This document shows, piece after piece, positions 26,116 to 36,020 of a stretch of 64,000 nt of DNA. The stretch comes from Paracoccaceae bacterium (GTDB taxonomy: Bacteria; Pseudomonadota; Alphaproteobacteria; Rhodobacterales; Rhodobacteraceae), in contig JAPORQ010000036.1 in the NCBI GenBank assembly GCA_026710155.1, forward strand, positions 44,379-108,378, in the 5' to 3' direction. Both the position numbers and the translations under genes were made by a program. How positions within the stretch are numbered: position 1 is the first letter of the stretch; each line of letters opens with the position of its first letter. The notes under the pieces are model-generated. The model saw only the letters and a list, made by a program, of their open reading frames with translations. It did no database searches and was not told the DNA's origin.

Positions 26116-26601
26116 TCACTGCTCCTGCCTGAGAGCAAAGACTCCATCGATTTCAACCGTTATGTTATTGGGCAACGAACTTACCCCAAATGATGTTCGG
26201 GCATGAATACCCCTTTCACCAAATACCTCCTTCATGAGTTCGGAAGCTCCATCAATCACAAATGAATGTCGCTCGAAATCTGGTGATGAATTTACAAGTC
26301 CTTGTAGTTTAACCACTCGATCGATTTGTCCCAGATCACCAATCACCAACCGTAATGCCGAAACAATATTGAGTCCGACTAGCCGGGCATGCTTACGCGC
26401 TGCTTCGGCAGTTATATTTACTCCTACCTTACCGCGCTCAAGACAACCATCAGGATGGATTGGACCCTGTCCAGAAACCCATGCCAAACCTCCATGTAAA
26501 ATGACGTTGCGAAAACAACCAATTGGTTCAGGTGGTAGATTGGGAAGAAATTCGTCAATGTTTTGATGATCAACTTCATATGAATTGTTGCTTATGTTCA
26601 T
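26116..26601 (-). CDS. RidA-family protein
   Basis: The product is 161 residues of the RidA/YjgF/UK114 family, somewhat longer than the usual 125-130. It shows GCFRNVILHGGLAWVSGQGP and VGLNIVSALRLVIGDLGQIDRVVKL. A C-terminal RTSFGVSSLPNNITVEIDGVFAL follows, with the conserved substrate-binding region. Classical RidA hydrolyses reactive enamines and imines released by PLP enzymes. Subgroup members carry out other deaminations. It is the last gene of the dpp operon, overlapping dppF by four bases. The SelA-like PLP enzyme at 36344 is a plausible source of its substrate. Confidence 0.85.
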   Translation of the reverse strand: MNISNNSYEVDHQNIDEFLPNLPPEPIGCFRNVILHGGLAWVSGQGPIHPDGCLERGKVGVNITAEAARKHARLVGLNIVSALRLVIGDLGQIDRVVKLQGLVNSSPDFERHSFVIDGASELMKEVFGERGIHARTSFGVSSLPNNITVEIDGVFALRQEQ

Positions 26602-27554
26602 GAAATCTCCGATAATCTTAAACAGGCAGCTTGATGTCCTTGGTCAAGTTCCACAAGAGTTGGAATGGTATCTGCACAAGAATCTAGCGCATACCTGCAT
26701 CGTGTACGAAAAACACAACCAGTGGGTGGATTCAATGGTGATGGAATATCCCCTTGAAGAAGTTCCCGTTCACGATGTGAACCGGGTTTTGGCTCAGGAA
26801 TTGCTGAGAGTAGGGAACGAGTATAGGGATGAGAAGGTGAAGAGTAAACATTCTGCGAGGGACCTATTTCAACAATTCGACCGAGATACATGACTGCAAC
26901 CATATCACATAGATATTCAACAACAGAAAGGTCATGAGCTATAAATAGCATTGTCAACCCTCGTTGGTCACGAATGTCAAGAAGCAAGTTTAAAATCTGA
27001 GCCTGAATCGATACGTCAAGGGCAGAAACACTTTCATCCGCAACAATGAATTCTGGATCAAGCGCAAGTGCTCTGGCAATACCGATGCGTTGTCTTTGAC
27101 CGCCAGAAAATTCGTGGGGAAATCGATGCATATCCTCAGATTGAAGGCCTACCTCTTCAAGTAGAGCTGTGACTTTTTCTATTCTTTCCTTTCGGGAGCC
27201 AACTCCATGGGCTACCAAGCCCTCAGATATTATTTCCTTAACACGCAAACGTGGATTGAGAGATGCAACCGGATCCTGAAAGATAATCTGCATTCGTTGA
27301 CGTAAAGCCCGCAAACTAGATGGATCAAGGGAGTTCATGTTTTTGCCATCAAAAACTATTTCCCCTGAAGTTGGTTCTATAAGTCTCAATAACGTCCGAC
27401 CAAGGGTGGTTTTTCCAGAACCTGACTCACCAACCAAACCAACGATGTCACCTTTGGGAATATCAAGATACACGTCTTGAACAGCGAATACAGGTCCCTT
27501 TTCACTCTGAAATACTTTAGAAAGCCCACGAATGGAAACAAGTAATTCAGTCAT
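26598..27554 (-). CDS. dppF: Oligopeptide/dipeptide-type ABC transporter ATPase
   Basis: The protein has about 318 residues with an ABC domain: Walker A GESGSGKTT, signature EFSGGQRQRIGIARAL and Walker B EFIVADESVSALD. A C-terminal extension follows, SPSHPYTRSLLSAIP then CVFRTRCRYALDSC, which is the iron-sulfur-like tail of Dpp/Opp ATPases. I set the start at the ATG at 27554, which begins MTELLVSIRGLSKVF. Longer versions only run back through the neighbouring gene. It overlaps the end of dppD by eight bases. It pairs with DppD to power the DppBC channel. Confidence 0.9.
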   Translation of the reverse strand: MTELLVSIRGLSKVFQSEKGPVFAVQDVYLDIPKGDIVGLVGESGSGKTTLGRTLLRLIEPTSGEIVFDGKNMNSLDPSSLRALRQRMQIIFQDPVASLNPRLRVKEIISEGLVAHGVGSRKERIEKVTALLEEVGLQSEDMHRFPHEFSGGQRQRIGIARALALDPEFIVADESVSALDVSIQAQILNLLLDIRDQRGLTMLFIAHDLSVVEYLCDMVAVMYLGRIVEIGPSQNVYSSPSHPYTRSLLSAIPEPKPGSHRERELLQGDIPSPLNPPTGCVFRTRCRYALDSCADTIPTLVELDQGHQAACLRLSEIS

Positions 27555-28551
27555 ATGAGAACACCTGTTCTTCAAGGATACATCGTGAATAGTTCCCTGG
27601 TTTATATTTTCGAAGAGGTATGTGATTTTCTGTGCAGATTTGAGTAGCGAAACGGCACCTTGGTGCAAAACTGCATCCCTTAGGCAAAGCATTTAATGAA
27701 GGAACGCTTCCTGGAATTGGAATTAAGCGTCCTGAAGTTCTGCCATATCCGGGTATTGATCTAAGCAAACCATGTGTGTAGGGATGGCATGGTATTGAAA
27801 ACAATTGCTCTGTAGTTGCCTGCTCAACGACCTGTCCAGCATACATTACAGCCACATCATCGGCCATTTCAGCGACAACACCAAGGTCATGGGTTATAAA
27901 CAATATGGACATTCCAAATTCAGTCTGAAGCCGTCGCATAAGATCAAGAATTTGGGCCTGAATTGTAACATCCAATGCAGTTGTTGGTTCATCGGCAATA
28001 AGTAAGGTTGGATTGCATACCAAAGCCTGGGCAATCATCGCTCGTTGACGCATGCCACCGGACAATTCATGGGGCCAGGAATAATATCGTTGCTTGGCGG
28101 CCGGAATTTCGACAAGTTCTAGCATTTCGATTACACGCTTTTTGCGAGTTATTGAATCAATATTCTCATGAAGCAGCAACATTTCGCCAATTTGGTCACC
28201 AATGGAATAAAGAGGATTAAGTGAAGACATTGGTTCTTGGAATATCATTGCTATTTGGGAACCGCGCAACTGCCGAACTTCTTCTGAATTAAGCCTGTTT
28301 ATATCAATTGGCGTCTGATAATTATCAGGCCAGAATCGCATTTTTTTGGCAGTGGTTACAGCATTGGAGGGGAGAAGGTTCATTAATGCCAGGGAACTTA
28401 CAGATTTGCCGGAACCACTCTCACCAACCAAGGCAAGGGTTTTGCCTCTTCGAACACTAAAACTTACATCCCTTATTGCAGTAACGGAAGCTTGCCGATC
28501 CTTGAATGAAACCTCCAGGCCTTCAACGTGTAGAATTGTCGTATTGGTCAT
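27547..28551 (-). CDS. dppD: Oligopeptide/dipeptide-type ABC transporter ATPase
   Basis: This 334-residue ATPase has Walker A GESGSGKSV, a Q-loop in MIFQEPMSSLNPLYSIG, signature ELSGGMRQRAMIAQAL and Walker B LLIADEPTTALD. The Dpp/Opp-type C-terminal extension is present (PCHPYTHGLLRSIPG, then GCSFAPRCRFATQIC). It is the DppD-like partner of the adjacent ATPase gene. Its start overlaps the amidohydrolase stop by four bases. The substrate of this importer is uncertain. The family takes up short peptides, opines, acylated amino acids and some sugars. Confidence 0.9.
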   Translation of the reverse strand: MTNTTILHVEGLEVSFKDRQASVTAIRDVSFSVRRGKTLALVGESGSGKSVSSLALMNLLPSNAVTTAKKMRFWPDNYQTPIDINRLNSEEVRQLRGSQIAMIFQEPMSSLNPLYSIGDQIGEMLLLHENIDSITRKKRVIEMLELVEIPAAKQRYYSWPHELSGGMRQRAMIAQALVCNPTLLIADEPTTALDVTIQAQILDLMRRLQTEFGMSILFITHDLGVVAEMADDVAVMYAGQVVEQATTEQLFSIPCHPYTHGLLRSIPGYGRTSGRLIPIPGSVPSLNALPKGCSFAPRCRFATQICTENHIPLRKYKPGNYSRCILEEQVFSYD

Positions 28552-29687
28552 GAGGTGAAATATCCAGCCAGAGAAGGCAGGGGAAATTCAACCGGCCGAT
28601 GAGAATCACCTATGATTGTAGCTTTGGGAACAAAATTGCTTGACAGTTTCAATTGCTTCCCCATGGAATCGCTGACTTCCAAATTGCTATCAATTATCTT
28701 GAACAGTGTAAAATCGGCACGGCTGCCAGGTTGTGCTCCTTCGCGGGCTGGTAATTCAAGAACTGATCTGGGATGTTTTGTCACAGCAGTAATACAAGCT
28801 TCCAAATCCATACCCAGTGCGTACAGTTTTGAAATTGTCAGTGCCAAGTCATGCACCGGACCATGTATGTTCCTGCAATGAAGATCGGTAGAGATACTAA
28901 AAGGCAGAAAACCACGATTCAGGGCATCTCTTGCGACCTTGAAATCAAATGAAGCCTGGCCGTGACCCACATCCATTCTTACTCCCCGCTCAGCAGTCTT
29001 TTTGACCGTTTGCCAAATTGTACTCGTATCTGTAATTGAGCCTGCAGGTTTGCCATTGAAACAGTGGGTGACAATATCTCCATCGGTCAGTAAAGGAAGT
29101 ATTTCATCCAGTAGGGGAGGGGGTTCACCAACATGAACCATAAGTGGCAGGTTGCTTATTTCAGCGACTCTTTTGGCAATTCGTACAGGGCCAATACCCC
29201 AGCTCCCAACAATAACACCACTTGCTCGAACCTTTATACCACAAATGATATCACGGTTTGCCTCAATCACCTTGAGGGTACGGTCAATGTCAATTGACCT
29301 GAGATCAATCAATTCCGGAAGCCTGTTACATGCAACCAGACCTATCGATCCAATGTTGATGAAGGCTCGTATTGTCTCTTCCGCTGTATCAATGACGTAC
29401 TCGCGCAAGCCATGGAAATTGGCTTCACCAGCCGAACCAGCATCTGCAAGTGCTGTAACTCCGTAATTTCGGCCAACATCTGCTGCCCGAACGGATATGT
29501 CTGTACCACCATACCAGATGTGAACATGAAGGTCACACCAACCAGGAGACAAATATGATCCTTCTGCGTTTATTGTCGCAGCTCCTTTTATGGGAAGGCC
29601 GACTATCTTGCCTTCATTATTGATATGAATCTCTACAGGAGGGCTATCCAATCCAATCGGAACAAAATTTGTCAGTCTGAGTGCCAT
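28548..29687 (-). CDS. Amidohydrolase/deacetylase-family metallohydrolase
   Basis: The product has about 379 residues of the amidohydrolase superfamily. GWCDLHVHIWYGG near residues 49-61 carries the first HxH metal pair. GIKVRASGVIVGSWG holds the bridging lysine. LMVHVGEPP and IVTHCFNGKPAG supply the two histidines. FSISTDLHCRN carries the catalytic aspartate. It resembles the Atu3266/EF0837 subgroup, whose genes often neighbour a SelA-like PLP enzyme, as at 36344. Family members cleave acyl-amide or ester bonds. The true substrate is unknown. The ATG at 29687 follows the dppC stop by one base. It sits in the middle of the importer operon and probably acts on the imported compound. Confidence 0.82.
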   Translation of the reverse strand: MALRLTNFVPIGLDSPPVEIHINNEGKIVGLPIKGAATINAEGSYLSPGWCDLHVHIWYGGTDISVRAADVGRNYGVTALADAGSAGEANFHGLREYVIDTAEETIRAFINIGSIGLVACNRLPELIDLRSIDIDRTLKVIEANRDIICGIKVRASGVIVGSWGIGPVRIAKRVAEISNLPLMVHVGEPPPLLDEILPLLTDGDIVTHCFNGKPAGSITDTSTIWQTVKKTAERGVRMDVGHGQASFDFKVARDALNRGFLPFSISTDLHCRNIHGPVHDLALTISKLYALGMDLEACITAVTKHPRSVLELPAREGAQPGSRADFTLFKIIDSNLEVSDSMGKQLKLSSNFVPKATIIGDSHRPVEFPLPSLAGYFTS

Positions 29688-29688
29688 C

Positions 29689-30546
29689 TTACATTTGCCT
29701 TGCAATTCTAGGATCAAGGGCATCTCTGAGTCCATCACCGACAAGTTGGAGACTGAGTACTGAAAAGGAGATCGCCAAACCCGGAAATAAAATCAAATAG
29801 GGTGCTTGATCAATATACTGACGTCCTTCGTTGATCATAATTCCCCAAGTAGGAGTTGAGGGATCAACTCCGACGCCAAGAAAAGAGAGTCCTGCTTCCG
29901 CAAGCATGGCATAGACAAATATGAATGTGGCTTGCACAATGATGGGGGACAGGATATTTAAAAGAACATGCCTTGTAAGCACATATACGGTGGAAGAGCC
30001 CAGCGAACGGGCAGCTTCAACATAGGGGAGTTCTCGAATAACGAGAGTTGAAGCTCGTACTATGCGGGCAATTCGCGGAGTATAAACAATGGATAGGGCT
30101 ATGATGACATTAATCATTGAACCACCCAGAATTGCTACCAGGGAAATTGCCAGCAATATATCGGGAAAGGCCATCATCGCATCAATTATTCTGGAAATGA
30201 GTCCATCAAGATTTCGAAAAAAACCAGCCATCAAACCAATAAGAACGCCAAGGATGGAAGATGATAAAGCAACGCCAGCTCCTATCATTAATGAAACTCG
30301 GCCAGCGTAAAGGAGCCTTGACAAGACATCCCGACCAAATGCATCAGACCCAAGAAAAAAACTGTCTCCAGGTGGAGTCAAACGTTGTCTTACTGACATC
30401 AGATATGGATCTGTAGGTGCAATGATTGGTGCCAGGAATACCAGGATAAGAACAAGCACAAAAAAAAGAAGAGCCAAGGCTGAAGAGCGGCGTTCAAGTA
30501 CAAGTGAAAATACCTTTCGTTCGGCATATAATCCCTGTCCTTCCAT
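29689..30546 (-). CDS. dppC: Oligopeptide/dipeptide-type ABC transporter permease
   Basis: This 285-residue permease has an N-terminal cytoplasmic stretch and a first helix (ALALLFFVLVLILVFLAP). The OppC-type motif HLLG appears here as PGDSFFLGSDAFGRDVLSRLL. The conserved ATPase-contact loop is YVEAARSLGSSTVYVLTRHVLL. AGLSFLGVGVDPSTPTWG near the C-terminus is also characteristic. Its start shares one base with the dppB stop. It forms the inner-membrane channel with DppB. Confidence 0.9.
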   Translation of the reverse strand: MEGQGLYAERKVFSLVLERRSSALALLFFVLVLILVFLAPIIAPTDPYLMSVRQRLTPPGDSFFLGSDAFGRDVLSRLLYAGRVSLMIGAGVALSSSILGVLIGLMAGFFRNLDGLISRIIDAMMAFPDILLAISLVAILGGSMINVIIALSIVYTPRIARIVRASTLVIRELPYVEAARSLGSSTVYVLTRHVLLNILSPIIVQATFIFVYAMLAEAGLSFLGVGVDPSTPTWGIMINEGRQYIDQAPYLILFPGLAISFSVLSLQLVGDGLRDALDPRIARQM

Positions 30547-31487
30547 CAGTATTGAACCCTTTTATCAACAAGTAGGTAAAGAAGATCTGTTACAAGATTG
30601 ATAATGACATAAGTAACAGCAACTACAATCAATGTTCCCTGTATCACGGGATAGTCTCGCCTCAAAACAGCATTGACCACGAGATTACCCATCCCCGGGA
30701 TATTAAAAACCCGCTCAGTAACCACTGCGCCCGATACAAGGAGTGCAAAAGTCAGTCCAATAACGGTAATTATTGGTATTCCTGCATTACGGAGTCCATG
30801 ACGAAGTACAACTCTTGGCTCACGCATACCTTTTGAGCGGGCTGTACGAATGTAATCCTCACTTAAAACATCCAGCATTGAGGCACGGGTAAATCTTAGT
30901 ATTAAAGCCGAATTGACAACTCCAAGCACCAAAGCAGGAAGTACAAGGTACACCATGCGGTCAATAAAAACCGTATCAGGACCGCCATAGCCTGAAGCAG
31001 GAAACCATCCATATTCTGTAGCAAGCCATCTTTGTGCCATGAGTCCAGTCCAGAAACTGGGTACTGAAGCTGCCAGCATCGCAATGGAAATGACTGATTG
31101 ATCAAAAAAACTGCCCCGCTTGTACGCGGCATAAATTCCAATTGGAACAGCAACGACAAGCGCTATGATCAATGAGAATAAGGAAAGAAAAACTGTAGGT
31201 TCGGCACGAGATTTAAGCACCTGAGTGACTGGCTGGTTAAAAAAGATGGACTGTCCAAGATCTCCTTTTACCGCACTAACAATAAATGAAGCATACTGTA
31301 TTATGATGGGTTGGTCCAAACCAAGTCGTGACCGTAATTCCTCGGCTTGTTCTGGAGTGGCATCCGGCCCAAGCATCAAGGCTGCCGGATCACCTGGAGC
31401 AAGCCTTACAATAAAAAAGGCGATGGTCAGCACAATCAAGACTACCATGCCCATGCCGAAAAGGCGTCTGATCAGGTAACGCTTAAT
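30546..31487 (-). CDS. dppB: Oligopeptide/dipeptide-type ABC transporter permease, ATT start
   Basis: The permease is about 313 residues. It shows the early helix with FFIVRLAPGDPAALML, the loop YIRTARSKGMREPRVVLRHGLRNA and the C-terminal VVLINLVTDLLY-like helix. The first ATG (31454) would remove the family's usual opening. In the same frame upstream lies KRYLIRRLFGMGM, which matches the typical MxRYLxRRLL start of DppB. It begins at ATT 31487, directly after a TAG. GGAG stands eight bases ahead of that ATT. The true start is therefore probably the ATT, either a rare start or a mutated ATG. Expression may be weak. Confidence 0.85.
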   Translation of the reverse strand: MKRYLIRRLFGMGMVVLIVLTIAFFIVRLAPGDPAALMLGPDATPEQAEELRSRLGLDQPIIIQYASFIVSAVKGDLGQSIFFNQPVTQVLKSRAEPTVFLSLFSLIIALVVAVPIGIYAAYKRGSFFDQSVISIAMLAASVPSFWTGLMAQRWLATEYGWFPASGYGGPDTVFIDRMVYLVLPALVLGVVNSALILRFTRASMLDVLSEDYIRTARSKGMREPRVVLRHGLRNAGIPIITVIGLTFALLVSGAVVTERVFNIPGMGNLVVNAVLRRDYPVIQGTLIVVAVTYVIINLVTDLLYLLVDKRVQY

Positions 31488-31550
31488 CTAAAACACTCCA
31501 CATCGGACTTTTTGGGCGGCCACTTCACAGCCGCCCAGTTTTGAATTTAG

Positions 31551-33077
31551 TTATTGAACTGATGCATTCCAGAAGAATGGCCATGGATTAGCTGGTACAC
31601 CTTCCAATCCTTTACGTTGACCCATCAATGCATTAAATCCACCAATCTTTATAAACCCAACATCTTCAAAATTCAATCTTTGCAATTCAGAAAAAAGCAT
31701 TTGGCGTTTTGCCAGATCTGTCTCGGAAGTGAATTTTGCAAGGATATCCTCTTTTTCTGTGTTCCCCCAACCTGTACGGGCTGTTACAGACCAGAGGCTG
31801 GTCAGGGCTGGTTCCGGTAGAAATGGTGAGTGCGTGATGTAGACGTCCCACAAAGCAGGATCATTGCGCCTCTGTCCAAGGGTTGCCCAGTCAACAACAT
31901 CCATCTGAACCGCAAATCCTGAAGCCTCCAGGGCAACTTTGGCTACCTCCGCCATCTTGAAATGAAATTCATACTGGCGTGATGTCAAAATCCGGAGCGG
32001 TGTGCCATCATATCCGGCCGCTTCAAGATGCGAACGCGCTGCAGTTGGATCATTCTGATTGTAATACTCAACACCAGCATCATTGTTCCAAACCTAACCA
32101 TCAGGGAATAGGGGAGCATCAACCAAAAAGAACTCTTCACTACCTAATGCTGCGTAAAGCATATCGTCAATTGGAAGTGCTGCCTGTAGTGCAAGCCGCA
32201 GATTTTTATCGGTCAATAACCCTGCCTTGTGATTGATAGCCCAAATCGGCCAACCAAACGGTCTAAGCAGCACTGGCTCAGCAACATCGCTATCCGCCAC
32301 CCTCTCTAGTGACTCTGCTGGCAGGGCATCTGCAAAATCAAATTGACCTGAAACCAGCCCCTCAACTCGTGTGTTTGGATCTGCTACTGGAATAATACGG
32401 ATTTCATCGGGAGTTTGCTGTCGGGCACCAGCATGCCCATTGGAAGGCTCAGAACGGCTGACATAATCATCAAATCGTACAAGCTGCAAATATTGATCCG
32501 GCACATATTCACCTATGGTGTAAGGTCCTGTTCCGATGATGTTATCTATGGAATCGGAAATTATTTCCTCAGGATAAATCACGGCCGCCGAGTTGGAAAA
32601 TGCCAACAAGGATAAAAGCGGTGAGTATGGAGCATTCATTGTTATTGTCACTTCCAGTGGTCCTGTGGCTTCAATTGAGGCAACGCGATCAGCAATTCCG
32701 CGACCTCGAGCTGCGACTTCCAACCATCGGTTCAACGAGGCAACAACATCACCTGAGTCCATATCCGAGCCATCGTGAAAAGTGATTCCATCCCGAATTG
32801 CTATTCGGTACACCGTTCCACCATTTGAAATTTCGGGTAAATCTACCGCCAGCAATGGGGCCACATTCCATGAACTGTCAAATGTGTACAAAGTTTCGAC
32901 AAAGTGTTGTGTGACCTGACTCACGATATCTTTTGTTGAAATCATTGGATCGAAAGTGTCGGCCTCACCAATTAGAGCGACAGTTATTGTTGATTTCGTG
33001 AAAGCAGGGGACCATGGAATAGCAAGTAAAACCGACACTAAAAGTGCCTTTTTTGTAAAACGGGCTAAGTGTTTCAT
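31551..33077 (-). pseudogene. dppA: Dpp-type periplasmic binding protein with internal stop
   Basis: One continuous minus-strand frame of 508 codons encodes a family-5 solute-binding protein. It begins with a signal peptide (RFTKKALLVSVLLAIPWS). DTFDPMISTKDIVSQVTQH and RIAIRDGITFHDGS follow, typical of the family. A single TAG at codon 328 (32094-32096) interrupts it. Beyond it the reading continues in the same frame (VWNNDAGVEYYNQNDPTAAR, then LTSRQYEFHFKMAE). The start at 33077 has GGAGG six bases ahead. Without readthrough the importer loses its receptor, since nothing nearby could replace it. A sequencing error is possible. The rest of the operon still looks intact except for the dppB start. 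Confidence 0.8.
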
Positions 33078-33483
33078 CAATACCTCCATTATAAAGTAAT
33101 TAATATCTTAATAAGGGAAAAATATCATTGATTTATTTTGCTGTCAACAAAAAAAATTCATATACCCATATCTGCCTACTAACCGAACAAAAACCTCACT
33201 AGATCAAAGGGCTTTCGATTTTAATTCACTAGGATATGGTTCTGTACCAATAGTTTTTGGTAACTATGCAGGTATCCTGAGTGCCCTGGAAACAGGCAAA
33301 ATCGGAATCCTCCAATATATTGTTCTGCACAGTCCTTTACATTTCTGTCTGTAAAAGCCAAAAACCTTCAAGATGCAGCCAAAAAATCCAATGGAGTTCG
33401 ATGTAGTGACAGGTTTCATACCTGAATGGAATAGCTGCCATTGTTTTTAGTCCTTCACGGCCCCATGGTTGGCAAGCCGCCCG
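33078..33483. other. Leader of dppA and start of the mobile-element nest
   Basis: The first 130 bases are AT-rich and probably hold the dpp promoter, but no clear motif is visible. The remainder reads as degraded DNA without a supportable gene. Base composition turns GC-rich near 33430, which marks the start of foreign sequence. Confidence 0.4.
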
Positions 33484-33960
33484 ATGGGGACATTGCGTGC
33501 CCTTCTGGCCCTGTCCCTTGCCCTGGCGAAACCGGCATAGGCGCAGTTCTTGGTTGGACAATGCAGGTCATATCATGAGGAGGTGCCCCTTATCGATGCG
33601 ACCAATAAATCCTGCTGGTCGTGTTTCGTCTATACCTTGCACAGTAGCCACAACTCGACGACGATCCGTGTCGCGATGAAGAACTATCCTCCCTACAACG
33701 CGTTGGAGGACGACTCCAAGGTCGCAGGCACGGTTACCCTGAAGTCGAATGAGACCGGACGGGGTTATGAATACAGCATGACCCAATCCATCGATGTCTA
33801 TGAATACCTCGCAAGGTGGCCATGGTTGAAGTTGCCGAGAGGATCCGCGACTTTCACCGGCCTCCGGCCCGGCGGTTATCATGCCATAGAGGTTTACAAC
33901 AAATCTGGCGGTCTCATGCACCGCATGTGCTTGAGGTTGCCTCTTGATCCGAATGGCTGA
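33484..33960 (+). pseudogene. Small secreted protein with a stop in its signal peptide
   Basis: One plus-strand frame gives 158 codons. It begins MGTLRALLALSLALAKPA, a clear signal peptide, then meets TAG at 33538-33540 and resumes as AQFLVGQCRSYHEEVP. The mature part has paired cysteines (NKSCWSCFVYTL) and several beta-type stretches (SKVAGTVTLKSNETGRGYEY, RGSATFTGLRPGGYHAIEVY). I do not recognise the family. The single stop at the cleavage site makes it probably silent. It is GC-rich compared with the neighbouring dpp genes and lies next to the IS66 remnant, so it was probably brought in with mobile DNA. Confidence 0.5.
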
Positions 33961-34329
33961 TCCGTCCGAGTGCAGGAACCCGGCCAGCAACTCAGCAGTG
34001 CAGGGTTCGGTTCCGGAAAGGGGAAGGAGCCTGCGCCGGTTCGGTATCGATGGTGGGATGGAGCCAAAATAATAATTGGCACAGAACGGGGCGGCCGAAG
34101 CTGCCCTGTTCTGTCCAATGGACATCACCCGTTGGCCTCCCTACCGTATTCACGCATCGTAACTATTCAGGTACCCCTTGGGTTTCAATAGCAATTTAGG
34201 CAGGAACGCCAACCAATGCAATTGCACCATCGATGCCAATGGTTCTGGTGATGGTTGCTTGTGACCGGCCTGTGATTCCCCGGCAACACGAAAGGGTTCT
34301 ATACCGGCGCATGGACGGGGATATCTACC

Positions 34330-34985
34330 TCAAGTGACGCCTAGGTTCCGGGAACGACCGGCGAGGCGTGTCCGGCATGTTCCAGCCATGCTTGCGTGCC
34401 GTCGCCGGAACCGTCCTGATGATGGTGCGGCTGATCGCCCCTCCTCCATGCGCAGGTCCAATTCCGCGATGTTGTTCGTGTCGGGAACAGGCGGGTTGCA
34501 GGTGAACAGGAGGACGGCATCGCGATGATCCCGCAGGCGCGGCAACGAATTGTGGCCCTTGCGCCATTTCCTCCTTCCGCACCTGCCTGGAGATGGCAAC
34601 GGTTTCAGTGATTCGCGATGCCGGAGACCCGCTTTAACAATGCGGTCGTGACTGTTCCCGATCTCCCCCATGGTCTCGGGGGACTGGGAAGCACCACCCG
34701 GCAGGGTCCCCGGCTCACTTCTCCCAGCCGAATTGGAACAGGCTTTCCAGTTCCCTCAGGCCATGGGCACTGCACATGCCGTGGCCGGCAACATGCGGCA
34801 TCCTGAAGTAGGACTTTCGGCAATCATGCACGACAATGCCCATGGCCTCGAGCATCACGTCACCACGACCCCTGCCGATCCCGAAGTGCATCAACAGACC
34901 TTTACACGCAACATGCAGCCAGTGGAGCCTGCCTCCGGTCCGGAGACCGGTCCCATCCATGTGGACTGCCGATGCGGGCACGGTC
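34330..34985 (-). pseudogene. tnpC: IS66 transposase TnpC, catalytic and C-terminal part
   Basis: Minus-strand frames show HMDGTGLRTGGRLHWLHVAC, then GRGRGDVMLEAMGIVVHDC and HGMCSAHGLRELESLFQ. These are the DDE-domain motifs of IS66 TnpC. Nearer 34330 the C-terminal PPVPDTNNIAELDLRMEEG can be read in another frame. Frameshifts and missing catalytic context make it inactive. The reading breaks near 34985, where unrelated plus-strand sequence begins. Confidence 0.75.
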
Positions 34986-35324
34986 ACCTCAACCGACACG
35001 ACCGCACCCAGGGCACTCCACGGCTTCACGGTAACGGCGAAGACACCCTATGTCGCGATTTACTATGCGGATGTCGCGGAGTGGGGACTCGACAATCCCA
35101 TTGCAACATATTGCTTCATGACGGGTGGCACCTACACCATCACCAATCTCTCTGTTAACAACGGCAGCAACGGGTGCTTCTCGATCAGCCCCCTGACCCC
35201 TCTTGATGTGCGCAACTGCCTGTGTGGCCGGGGTGCCACCGGAAGCGTCACGATTGACGGCAGTGCCGTGAGTTGGGACTATTCCTCAATTCGGTCCAAC
35301 TGGGGCTGTGATCCAACTGGATGA
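34985..35324 (+). pseudogene. Fragment of a secreted beta-rich protein
   Basis: The plus-strand frame from about 34985 to the stop at 35324 reads HGFTVTAKTPYVAIYYADVA, then TYCFMTGGTYTITNLSVNNG and RNCLCGRGATGSVTIDGSAV. It lacks a proper start, because the upstream part coincides with transposase sequence on the other strand. Spaced cysteines and repeated TVT/TIT strands suggest an extracellular domain, like the gene at 33484, though the two do not align obviously. I recognise no family. It looks like the 3' end of a passenger gene cut by recombination. Confidence 0.4.
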
Positions 35325-35339
35325 CAGCCGATCGGTAAT

Positions 35340-35680
35340 TCCCGCTCATGTTTCTCTTTTCGGCCTTTCACGACAGGAGGAACAACGGACCTTGCGGGAA
35401 TGGCAGGACCCGGTTCCGTCAAGGGACAGCAGGTAATGCCCCCCGAGAACCGTGAAGTGTTCCAGGGCCTTTGAACGTTGCAGGGAACCGGGGGCGACTT
35501 GAACACGGCGGTCCCCGGCATGAGAGAGTCAGGGATGGGAAAGACATCATGGGCGACCGGATCGGAAACCGGGGCAAGGACACATGCCCGCAAAAGCGGA
35601 TGGTGAACATGGGGCTGCCCGATATCCAAATTTTCAGTGGCTTGTTCATGTTGAACATGGACCATTTTTCCATTTGAGTC
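35340..35680 (-). pseudogene. Fragment of a second, different transposase
   Basis: One minus-strand frame reads RSKALEHFTVLGGHYLLSLD followed by GTGSCHSRKVRCSSC. The SLDGTG segment followed by paired cysteines recalls a DDE transposase family in which this aspartate is catalytic. The piece is short, with no start, and other frames upstream are degraded. I cannot assign the IS family firmly. It lies inside the IS66 remnant, so it arrived after that element. Confidence 0.45.
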
Positions 35681-35744
35681 AAAAAATGTCACAGCGGGTT
35701 TGCGAAAAACAAATGTGGATGACTTCGCAAACCCCAATTCATGA

Positions 35745-36020
35745 GGAAAAAATTAAGCGGGAATTACTGGTACAACTGGAAGGAAAATGGTGCTCAACAT
35801 GGTCGGGCCTGTCGGAACGGCGCAGTGTCTTCCCCTAGTTGCCCTTCTGGCAATGGTTTGTTCCAATTCCACGCAGACATCCCCCAATTCCCGTAGTTGA
35901 TGTCCCTGCTCCCGTATTGTTGCATACTTGGCAGCAAGTGCCTCCAACAGGCTGTCACGTCTTTTGCCTGTGAAAAGGGGAGACGCAAAGTCATGTGCCT
36001 ATATTGAATTACTTGCCTCA
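35745..36020 (-). pseudogene. tnpC: IS66 transposase TnpC, N-terminal part
   Basis: Minus-strand reading gives a heptad-rich segment (EALAAKYATIREQGHQLREL, then GDVCVELEQTIARRAT), the usual coiled-coil N-terminus of TnpC. It is in the correct order and strand relative to the pieces at 34330-34985, separated by the nested 0.75 kb. Beyond this region the element ends at 36142. Confidence 0.55.

Noticed and set aside
5439..33540. TAG interrupts several otherwise good frames (type ISP fossil, ImmA/IrrE, dppA, secreted protein), suggesting amber recoding.
   Set aside because: topA, the GNAT gene and the sugar ATPase end normally in TAG. Other fossils are interrupted by TGA or TAA and frameshifts, and no suppressor tRNA or pylT-like gene is visible. 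Ordinary decay explains it.
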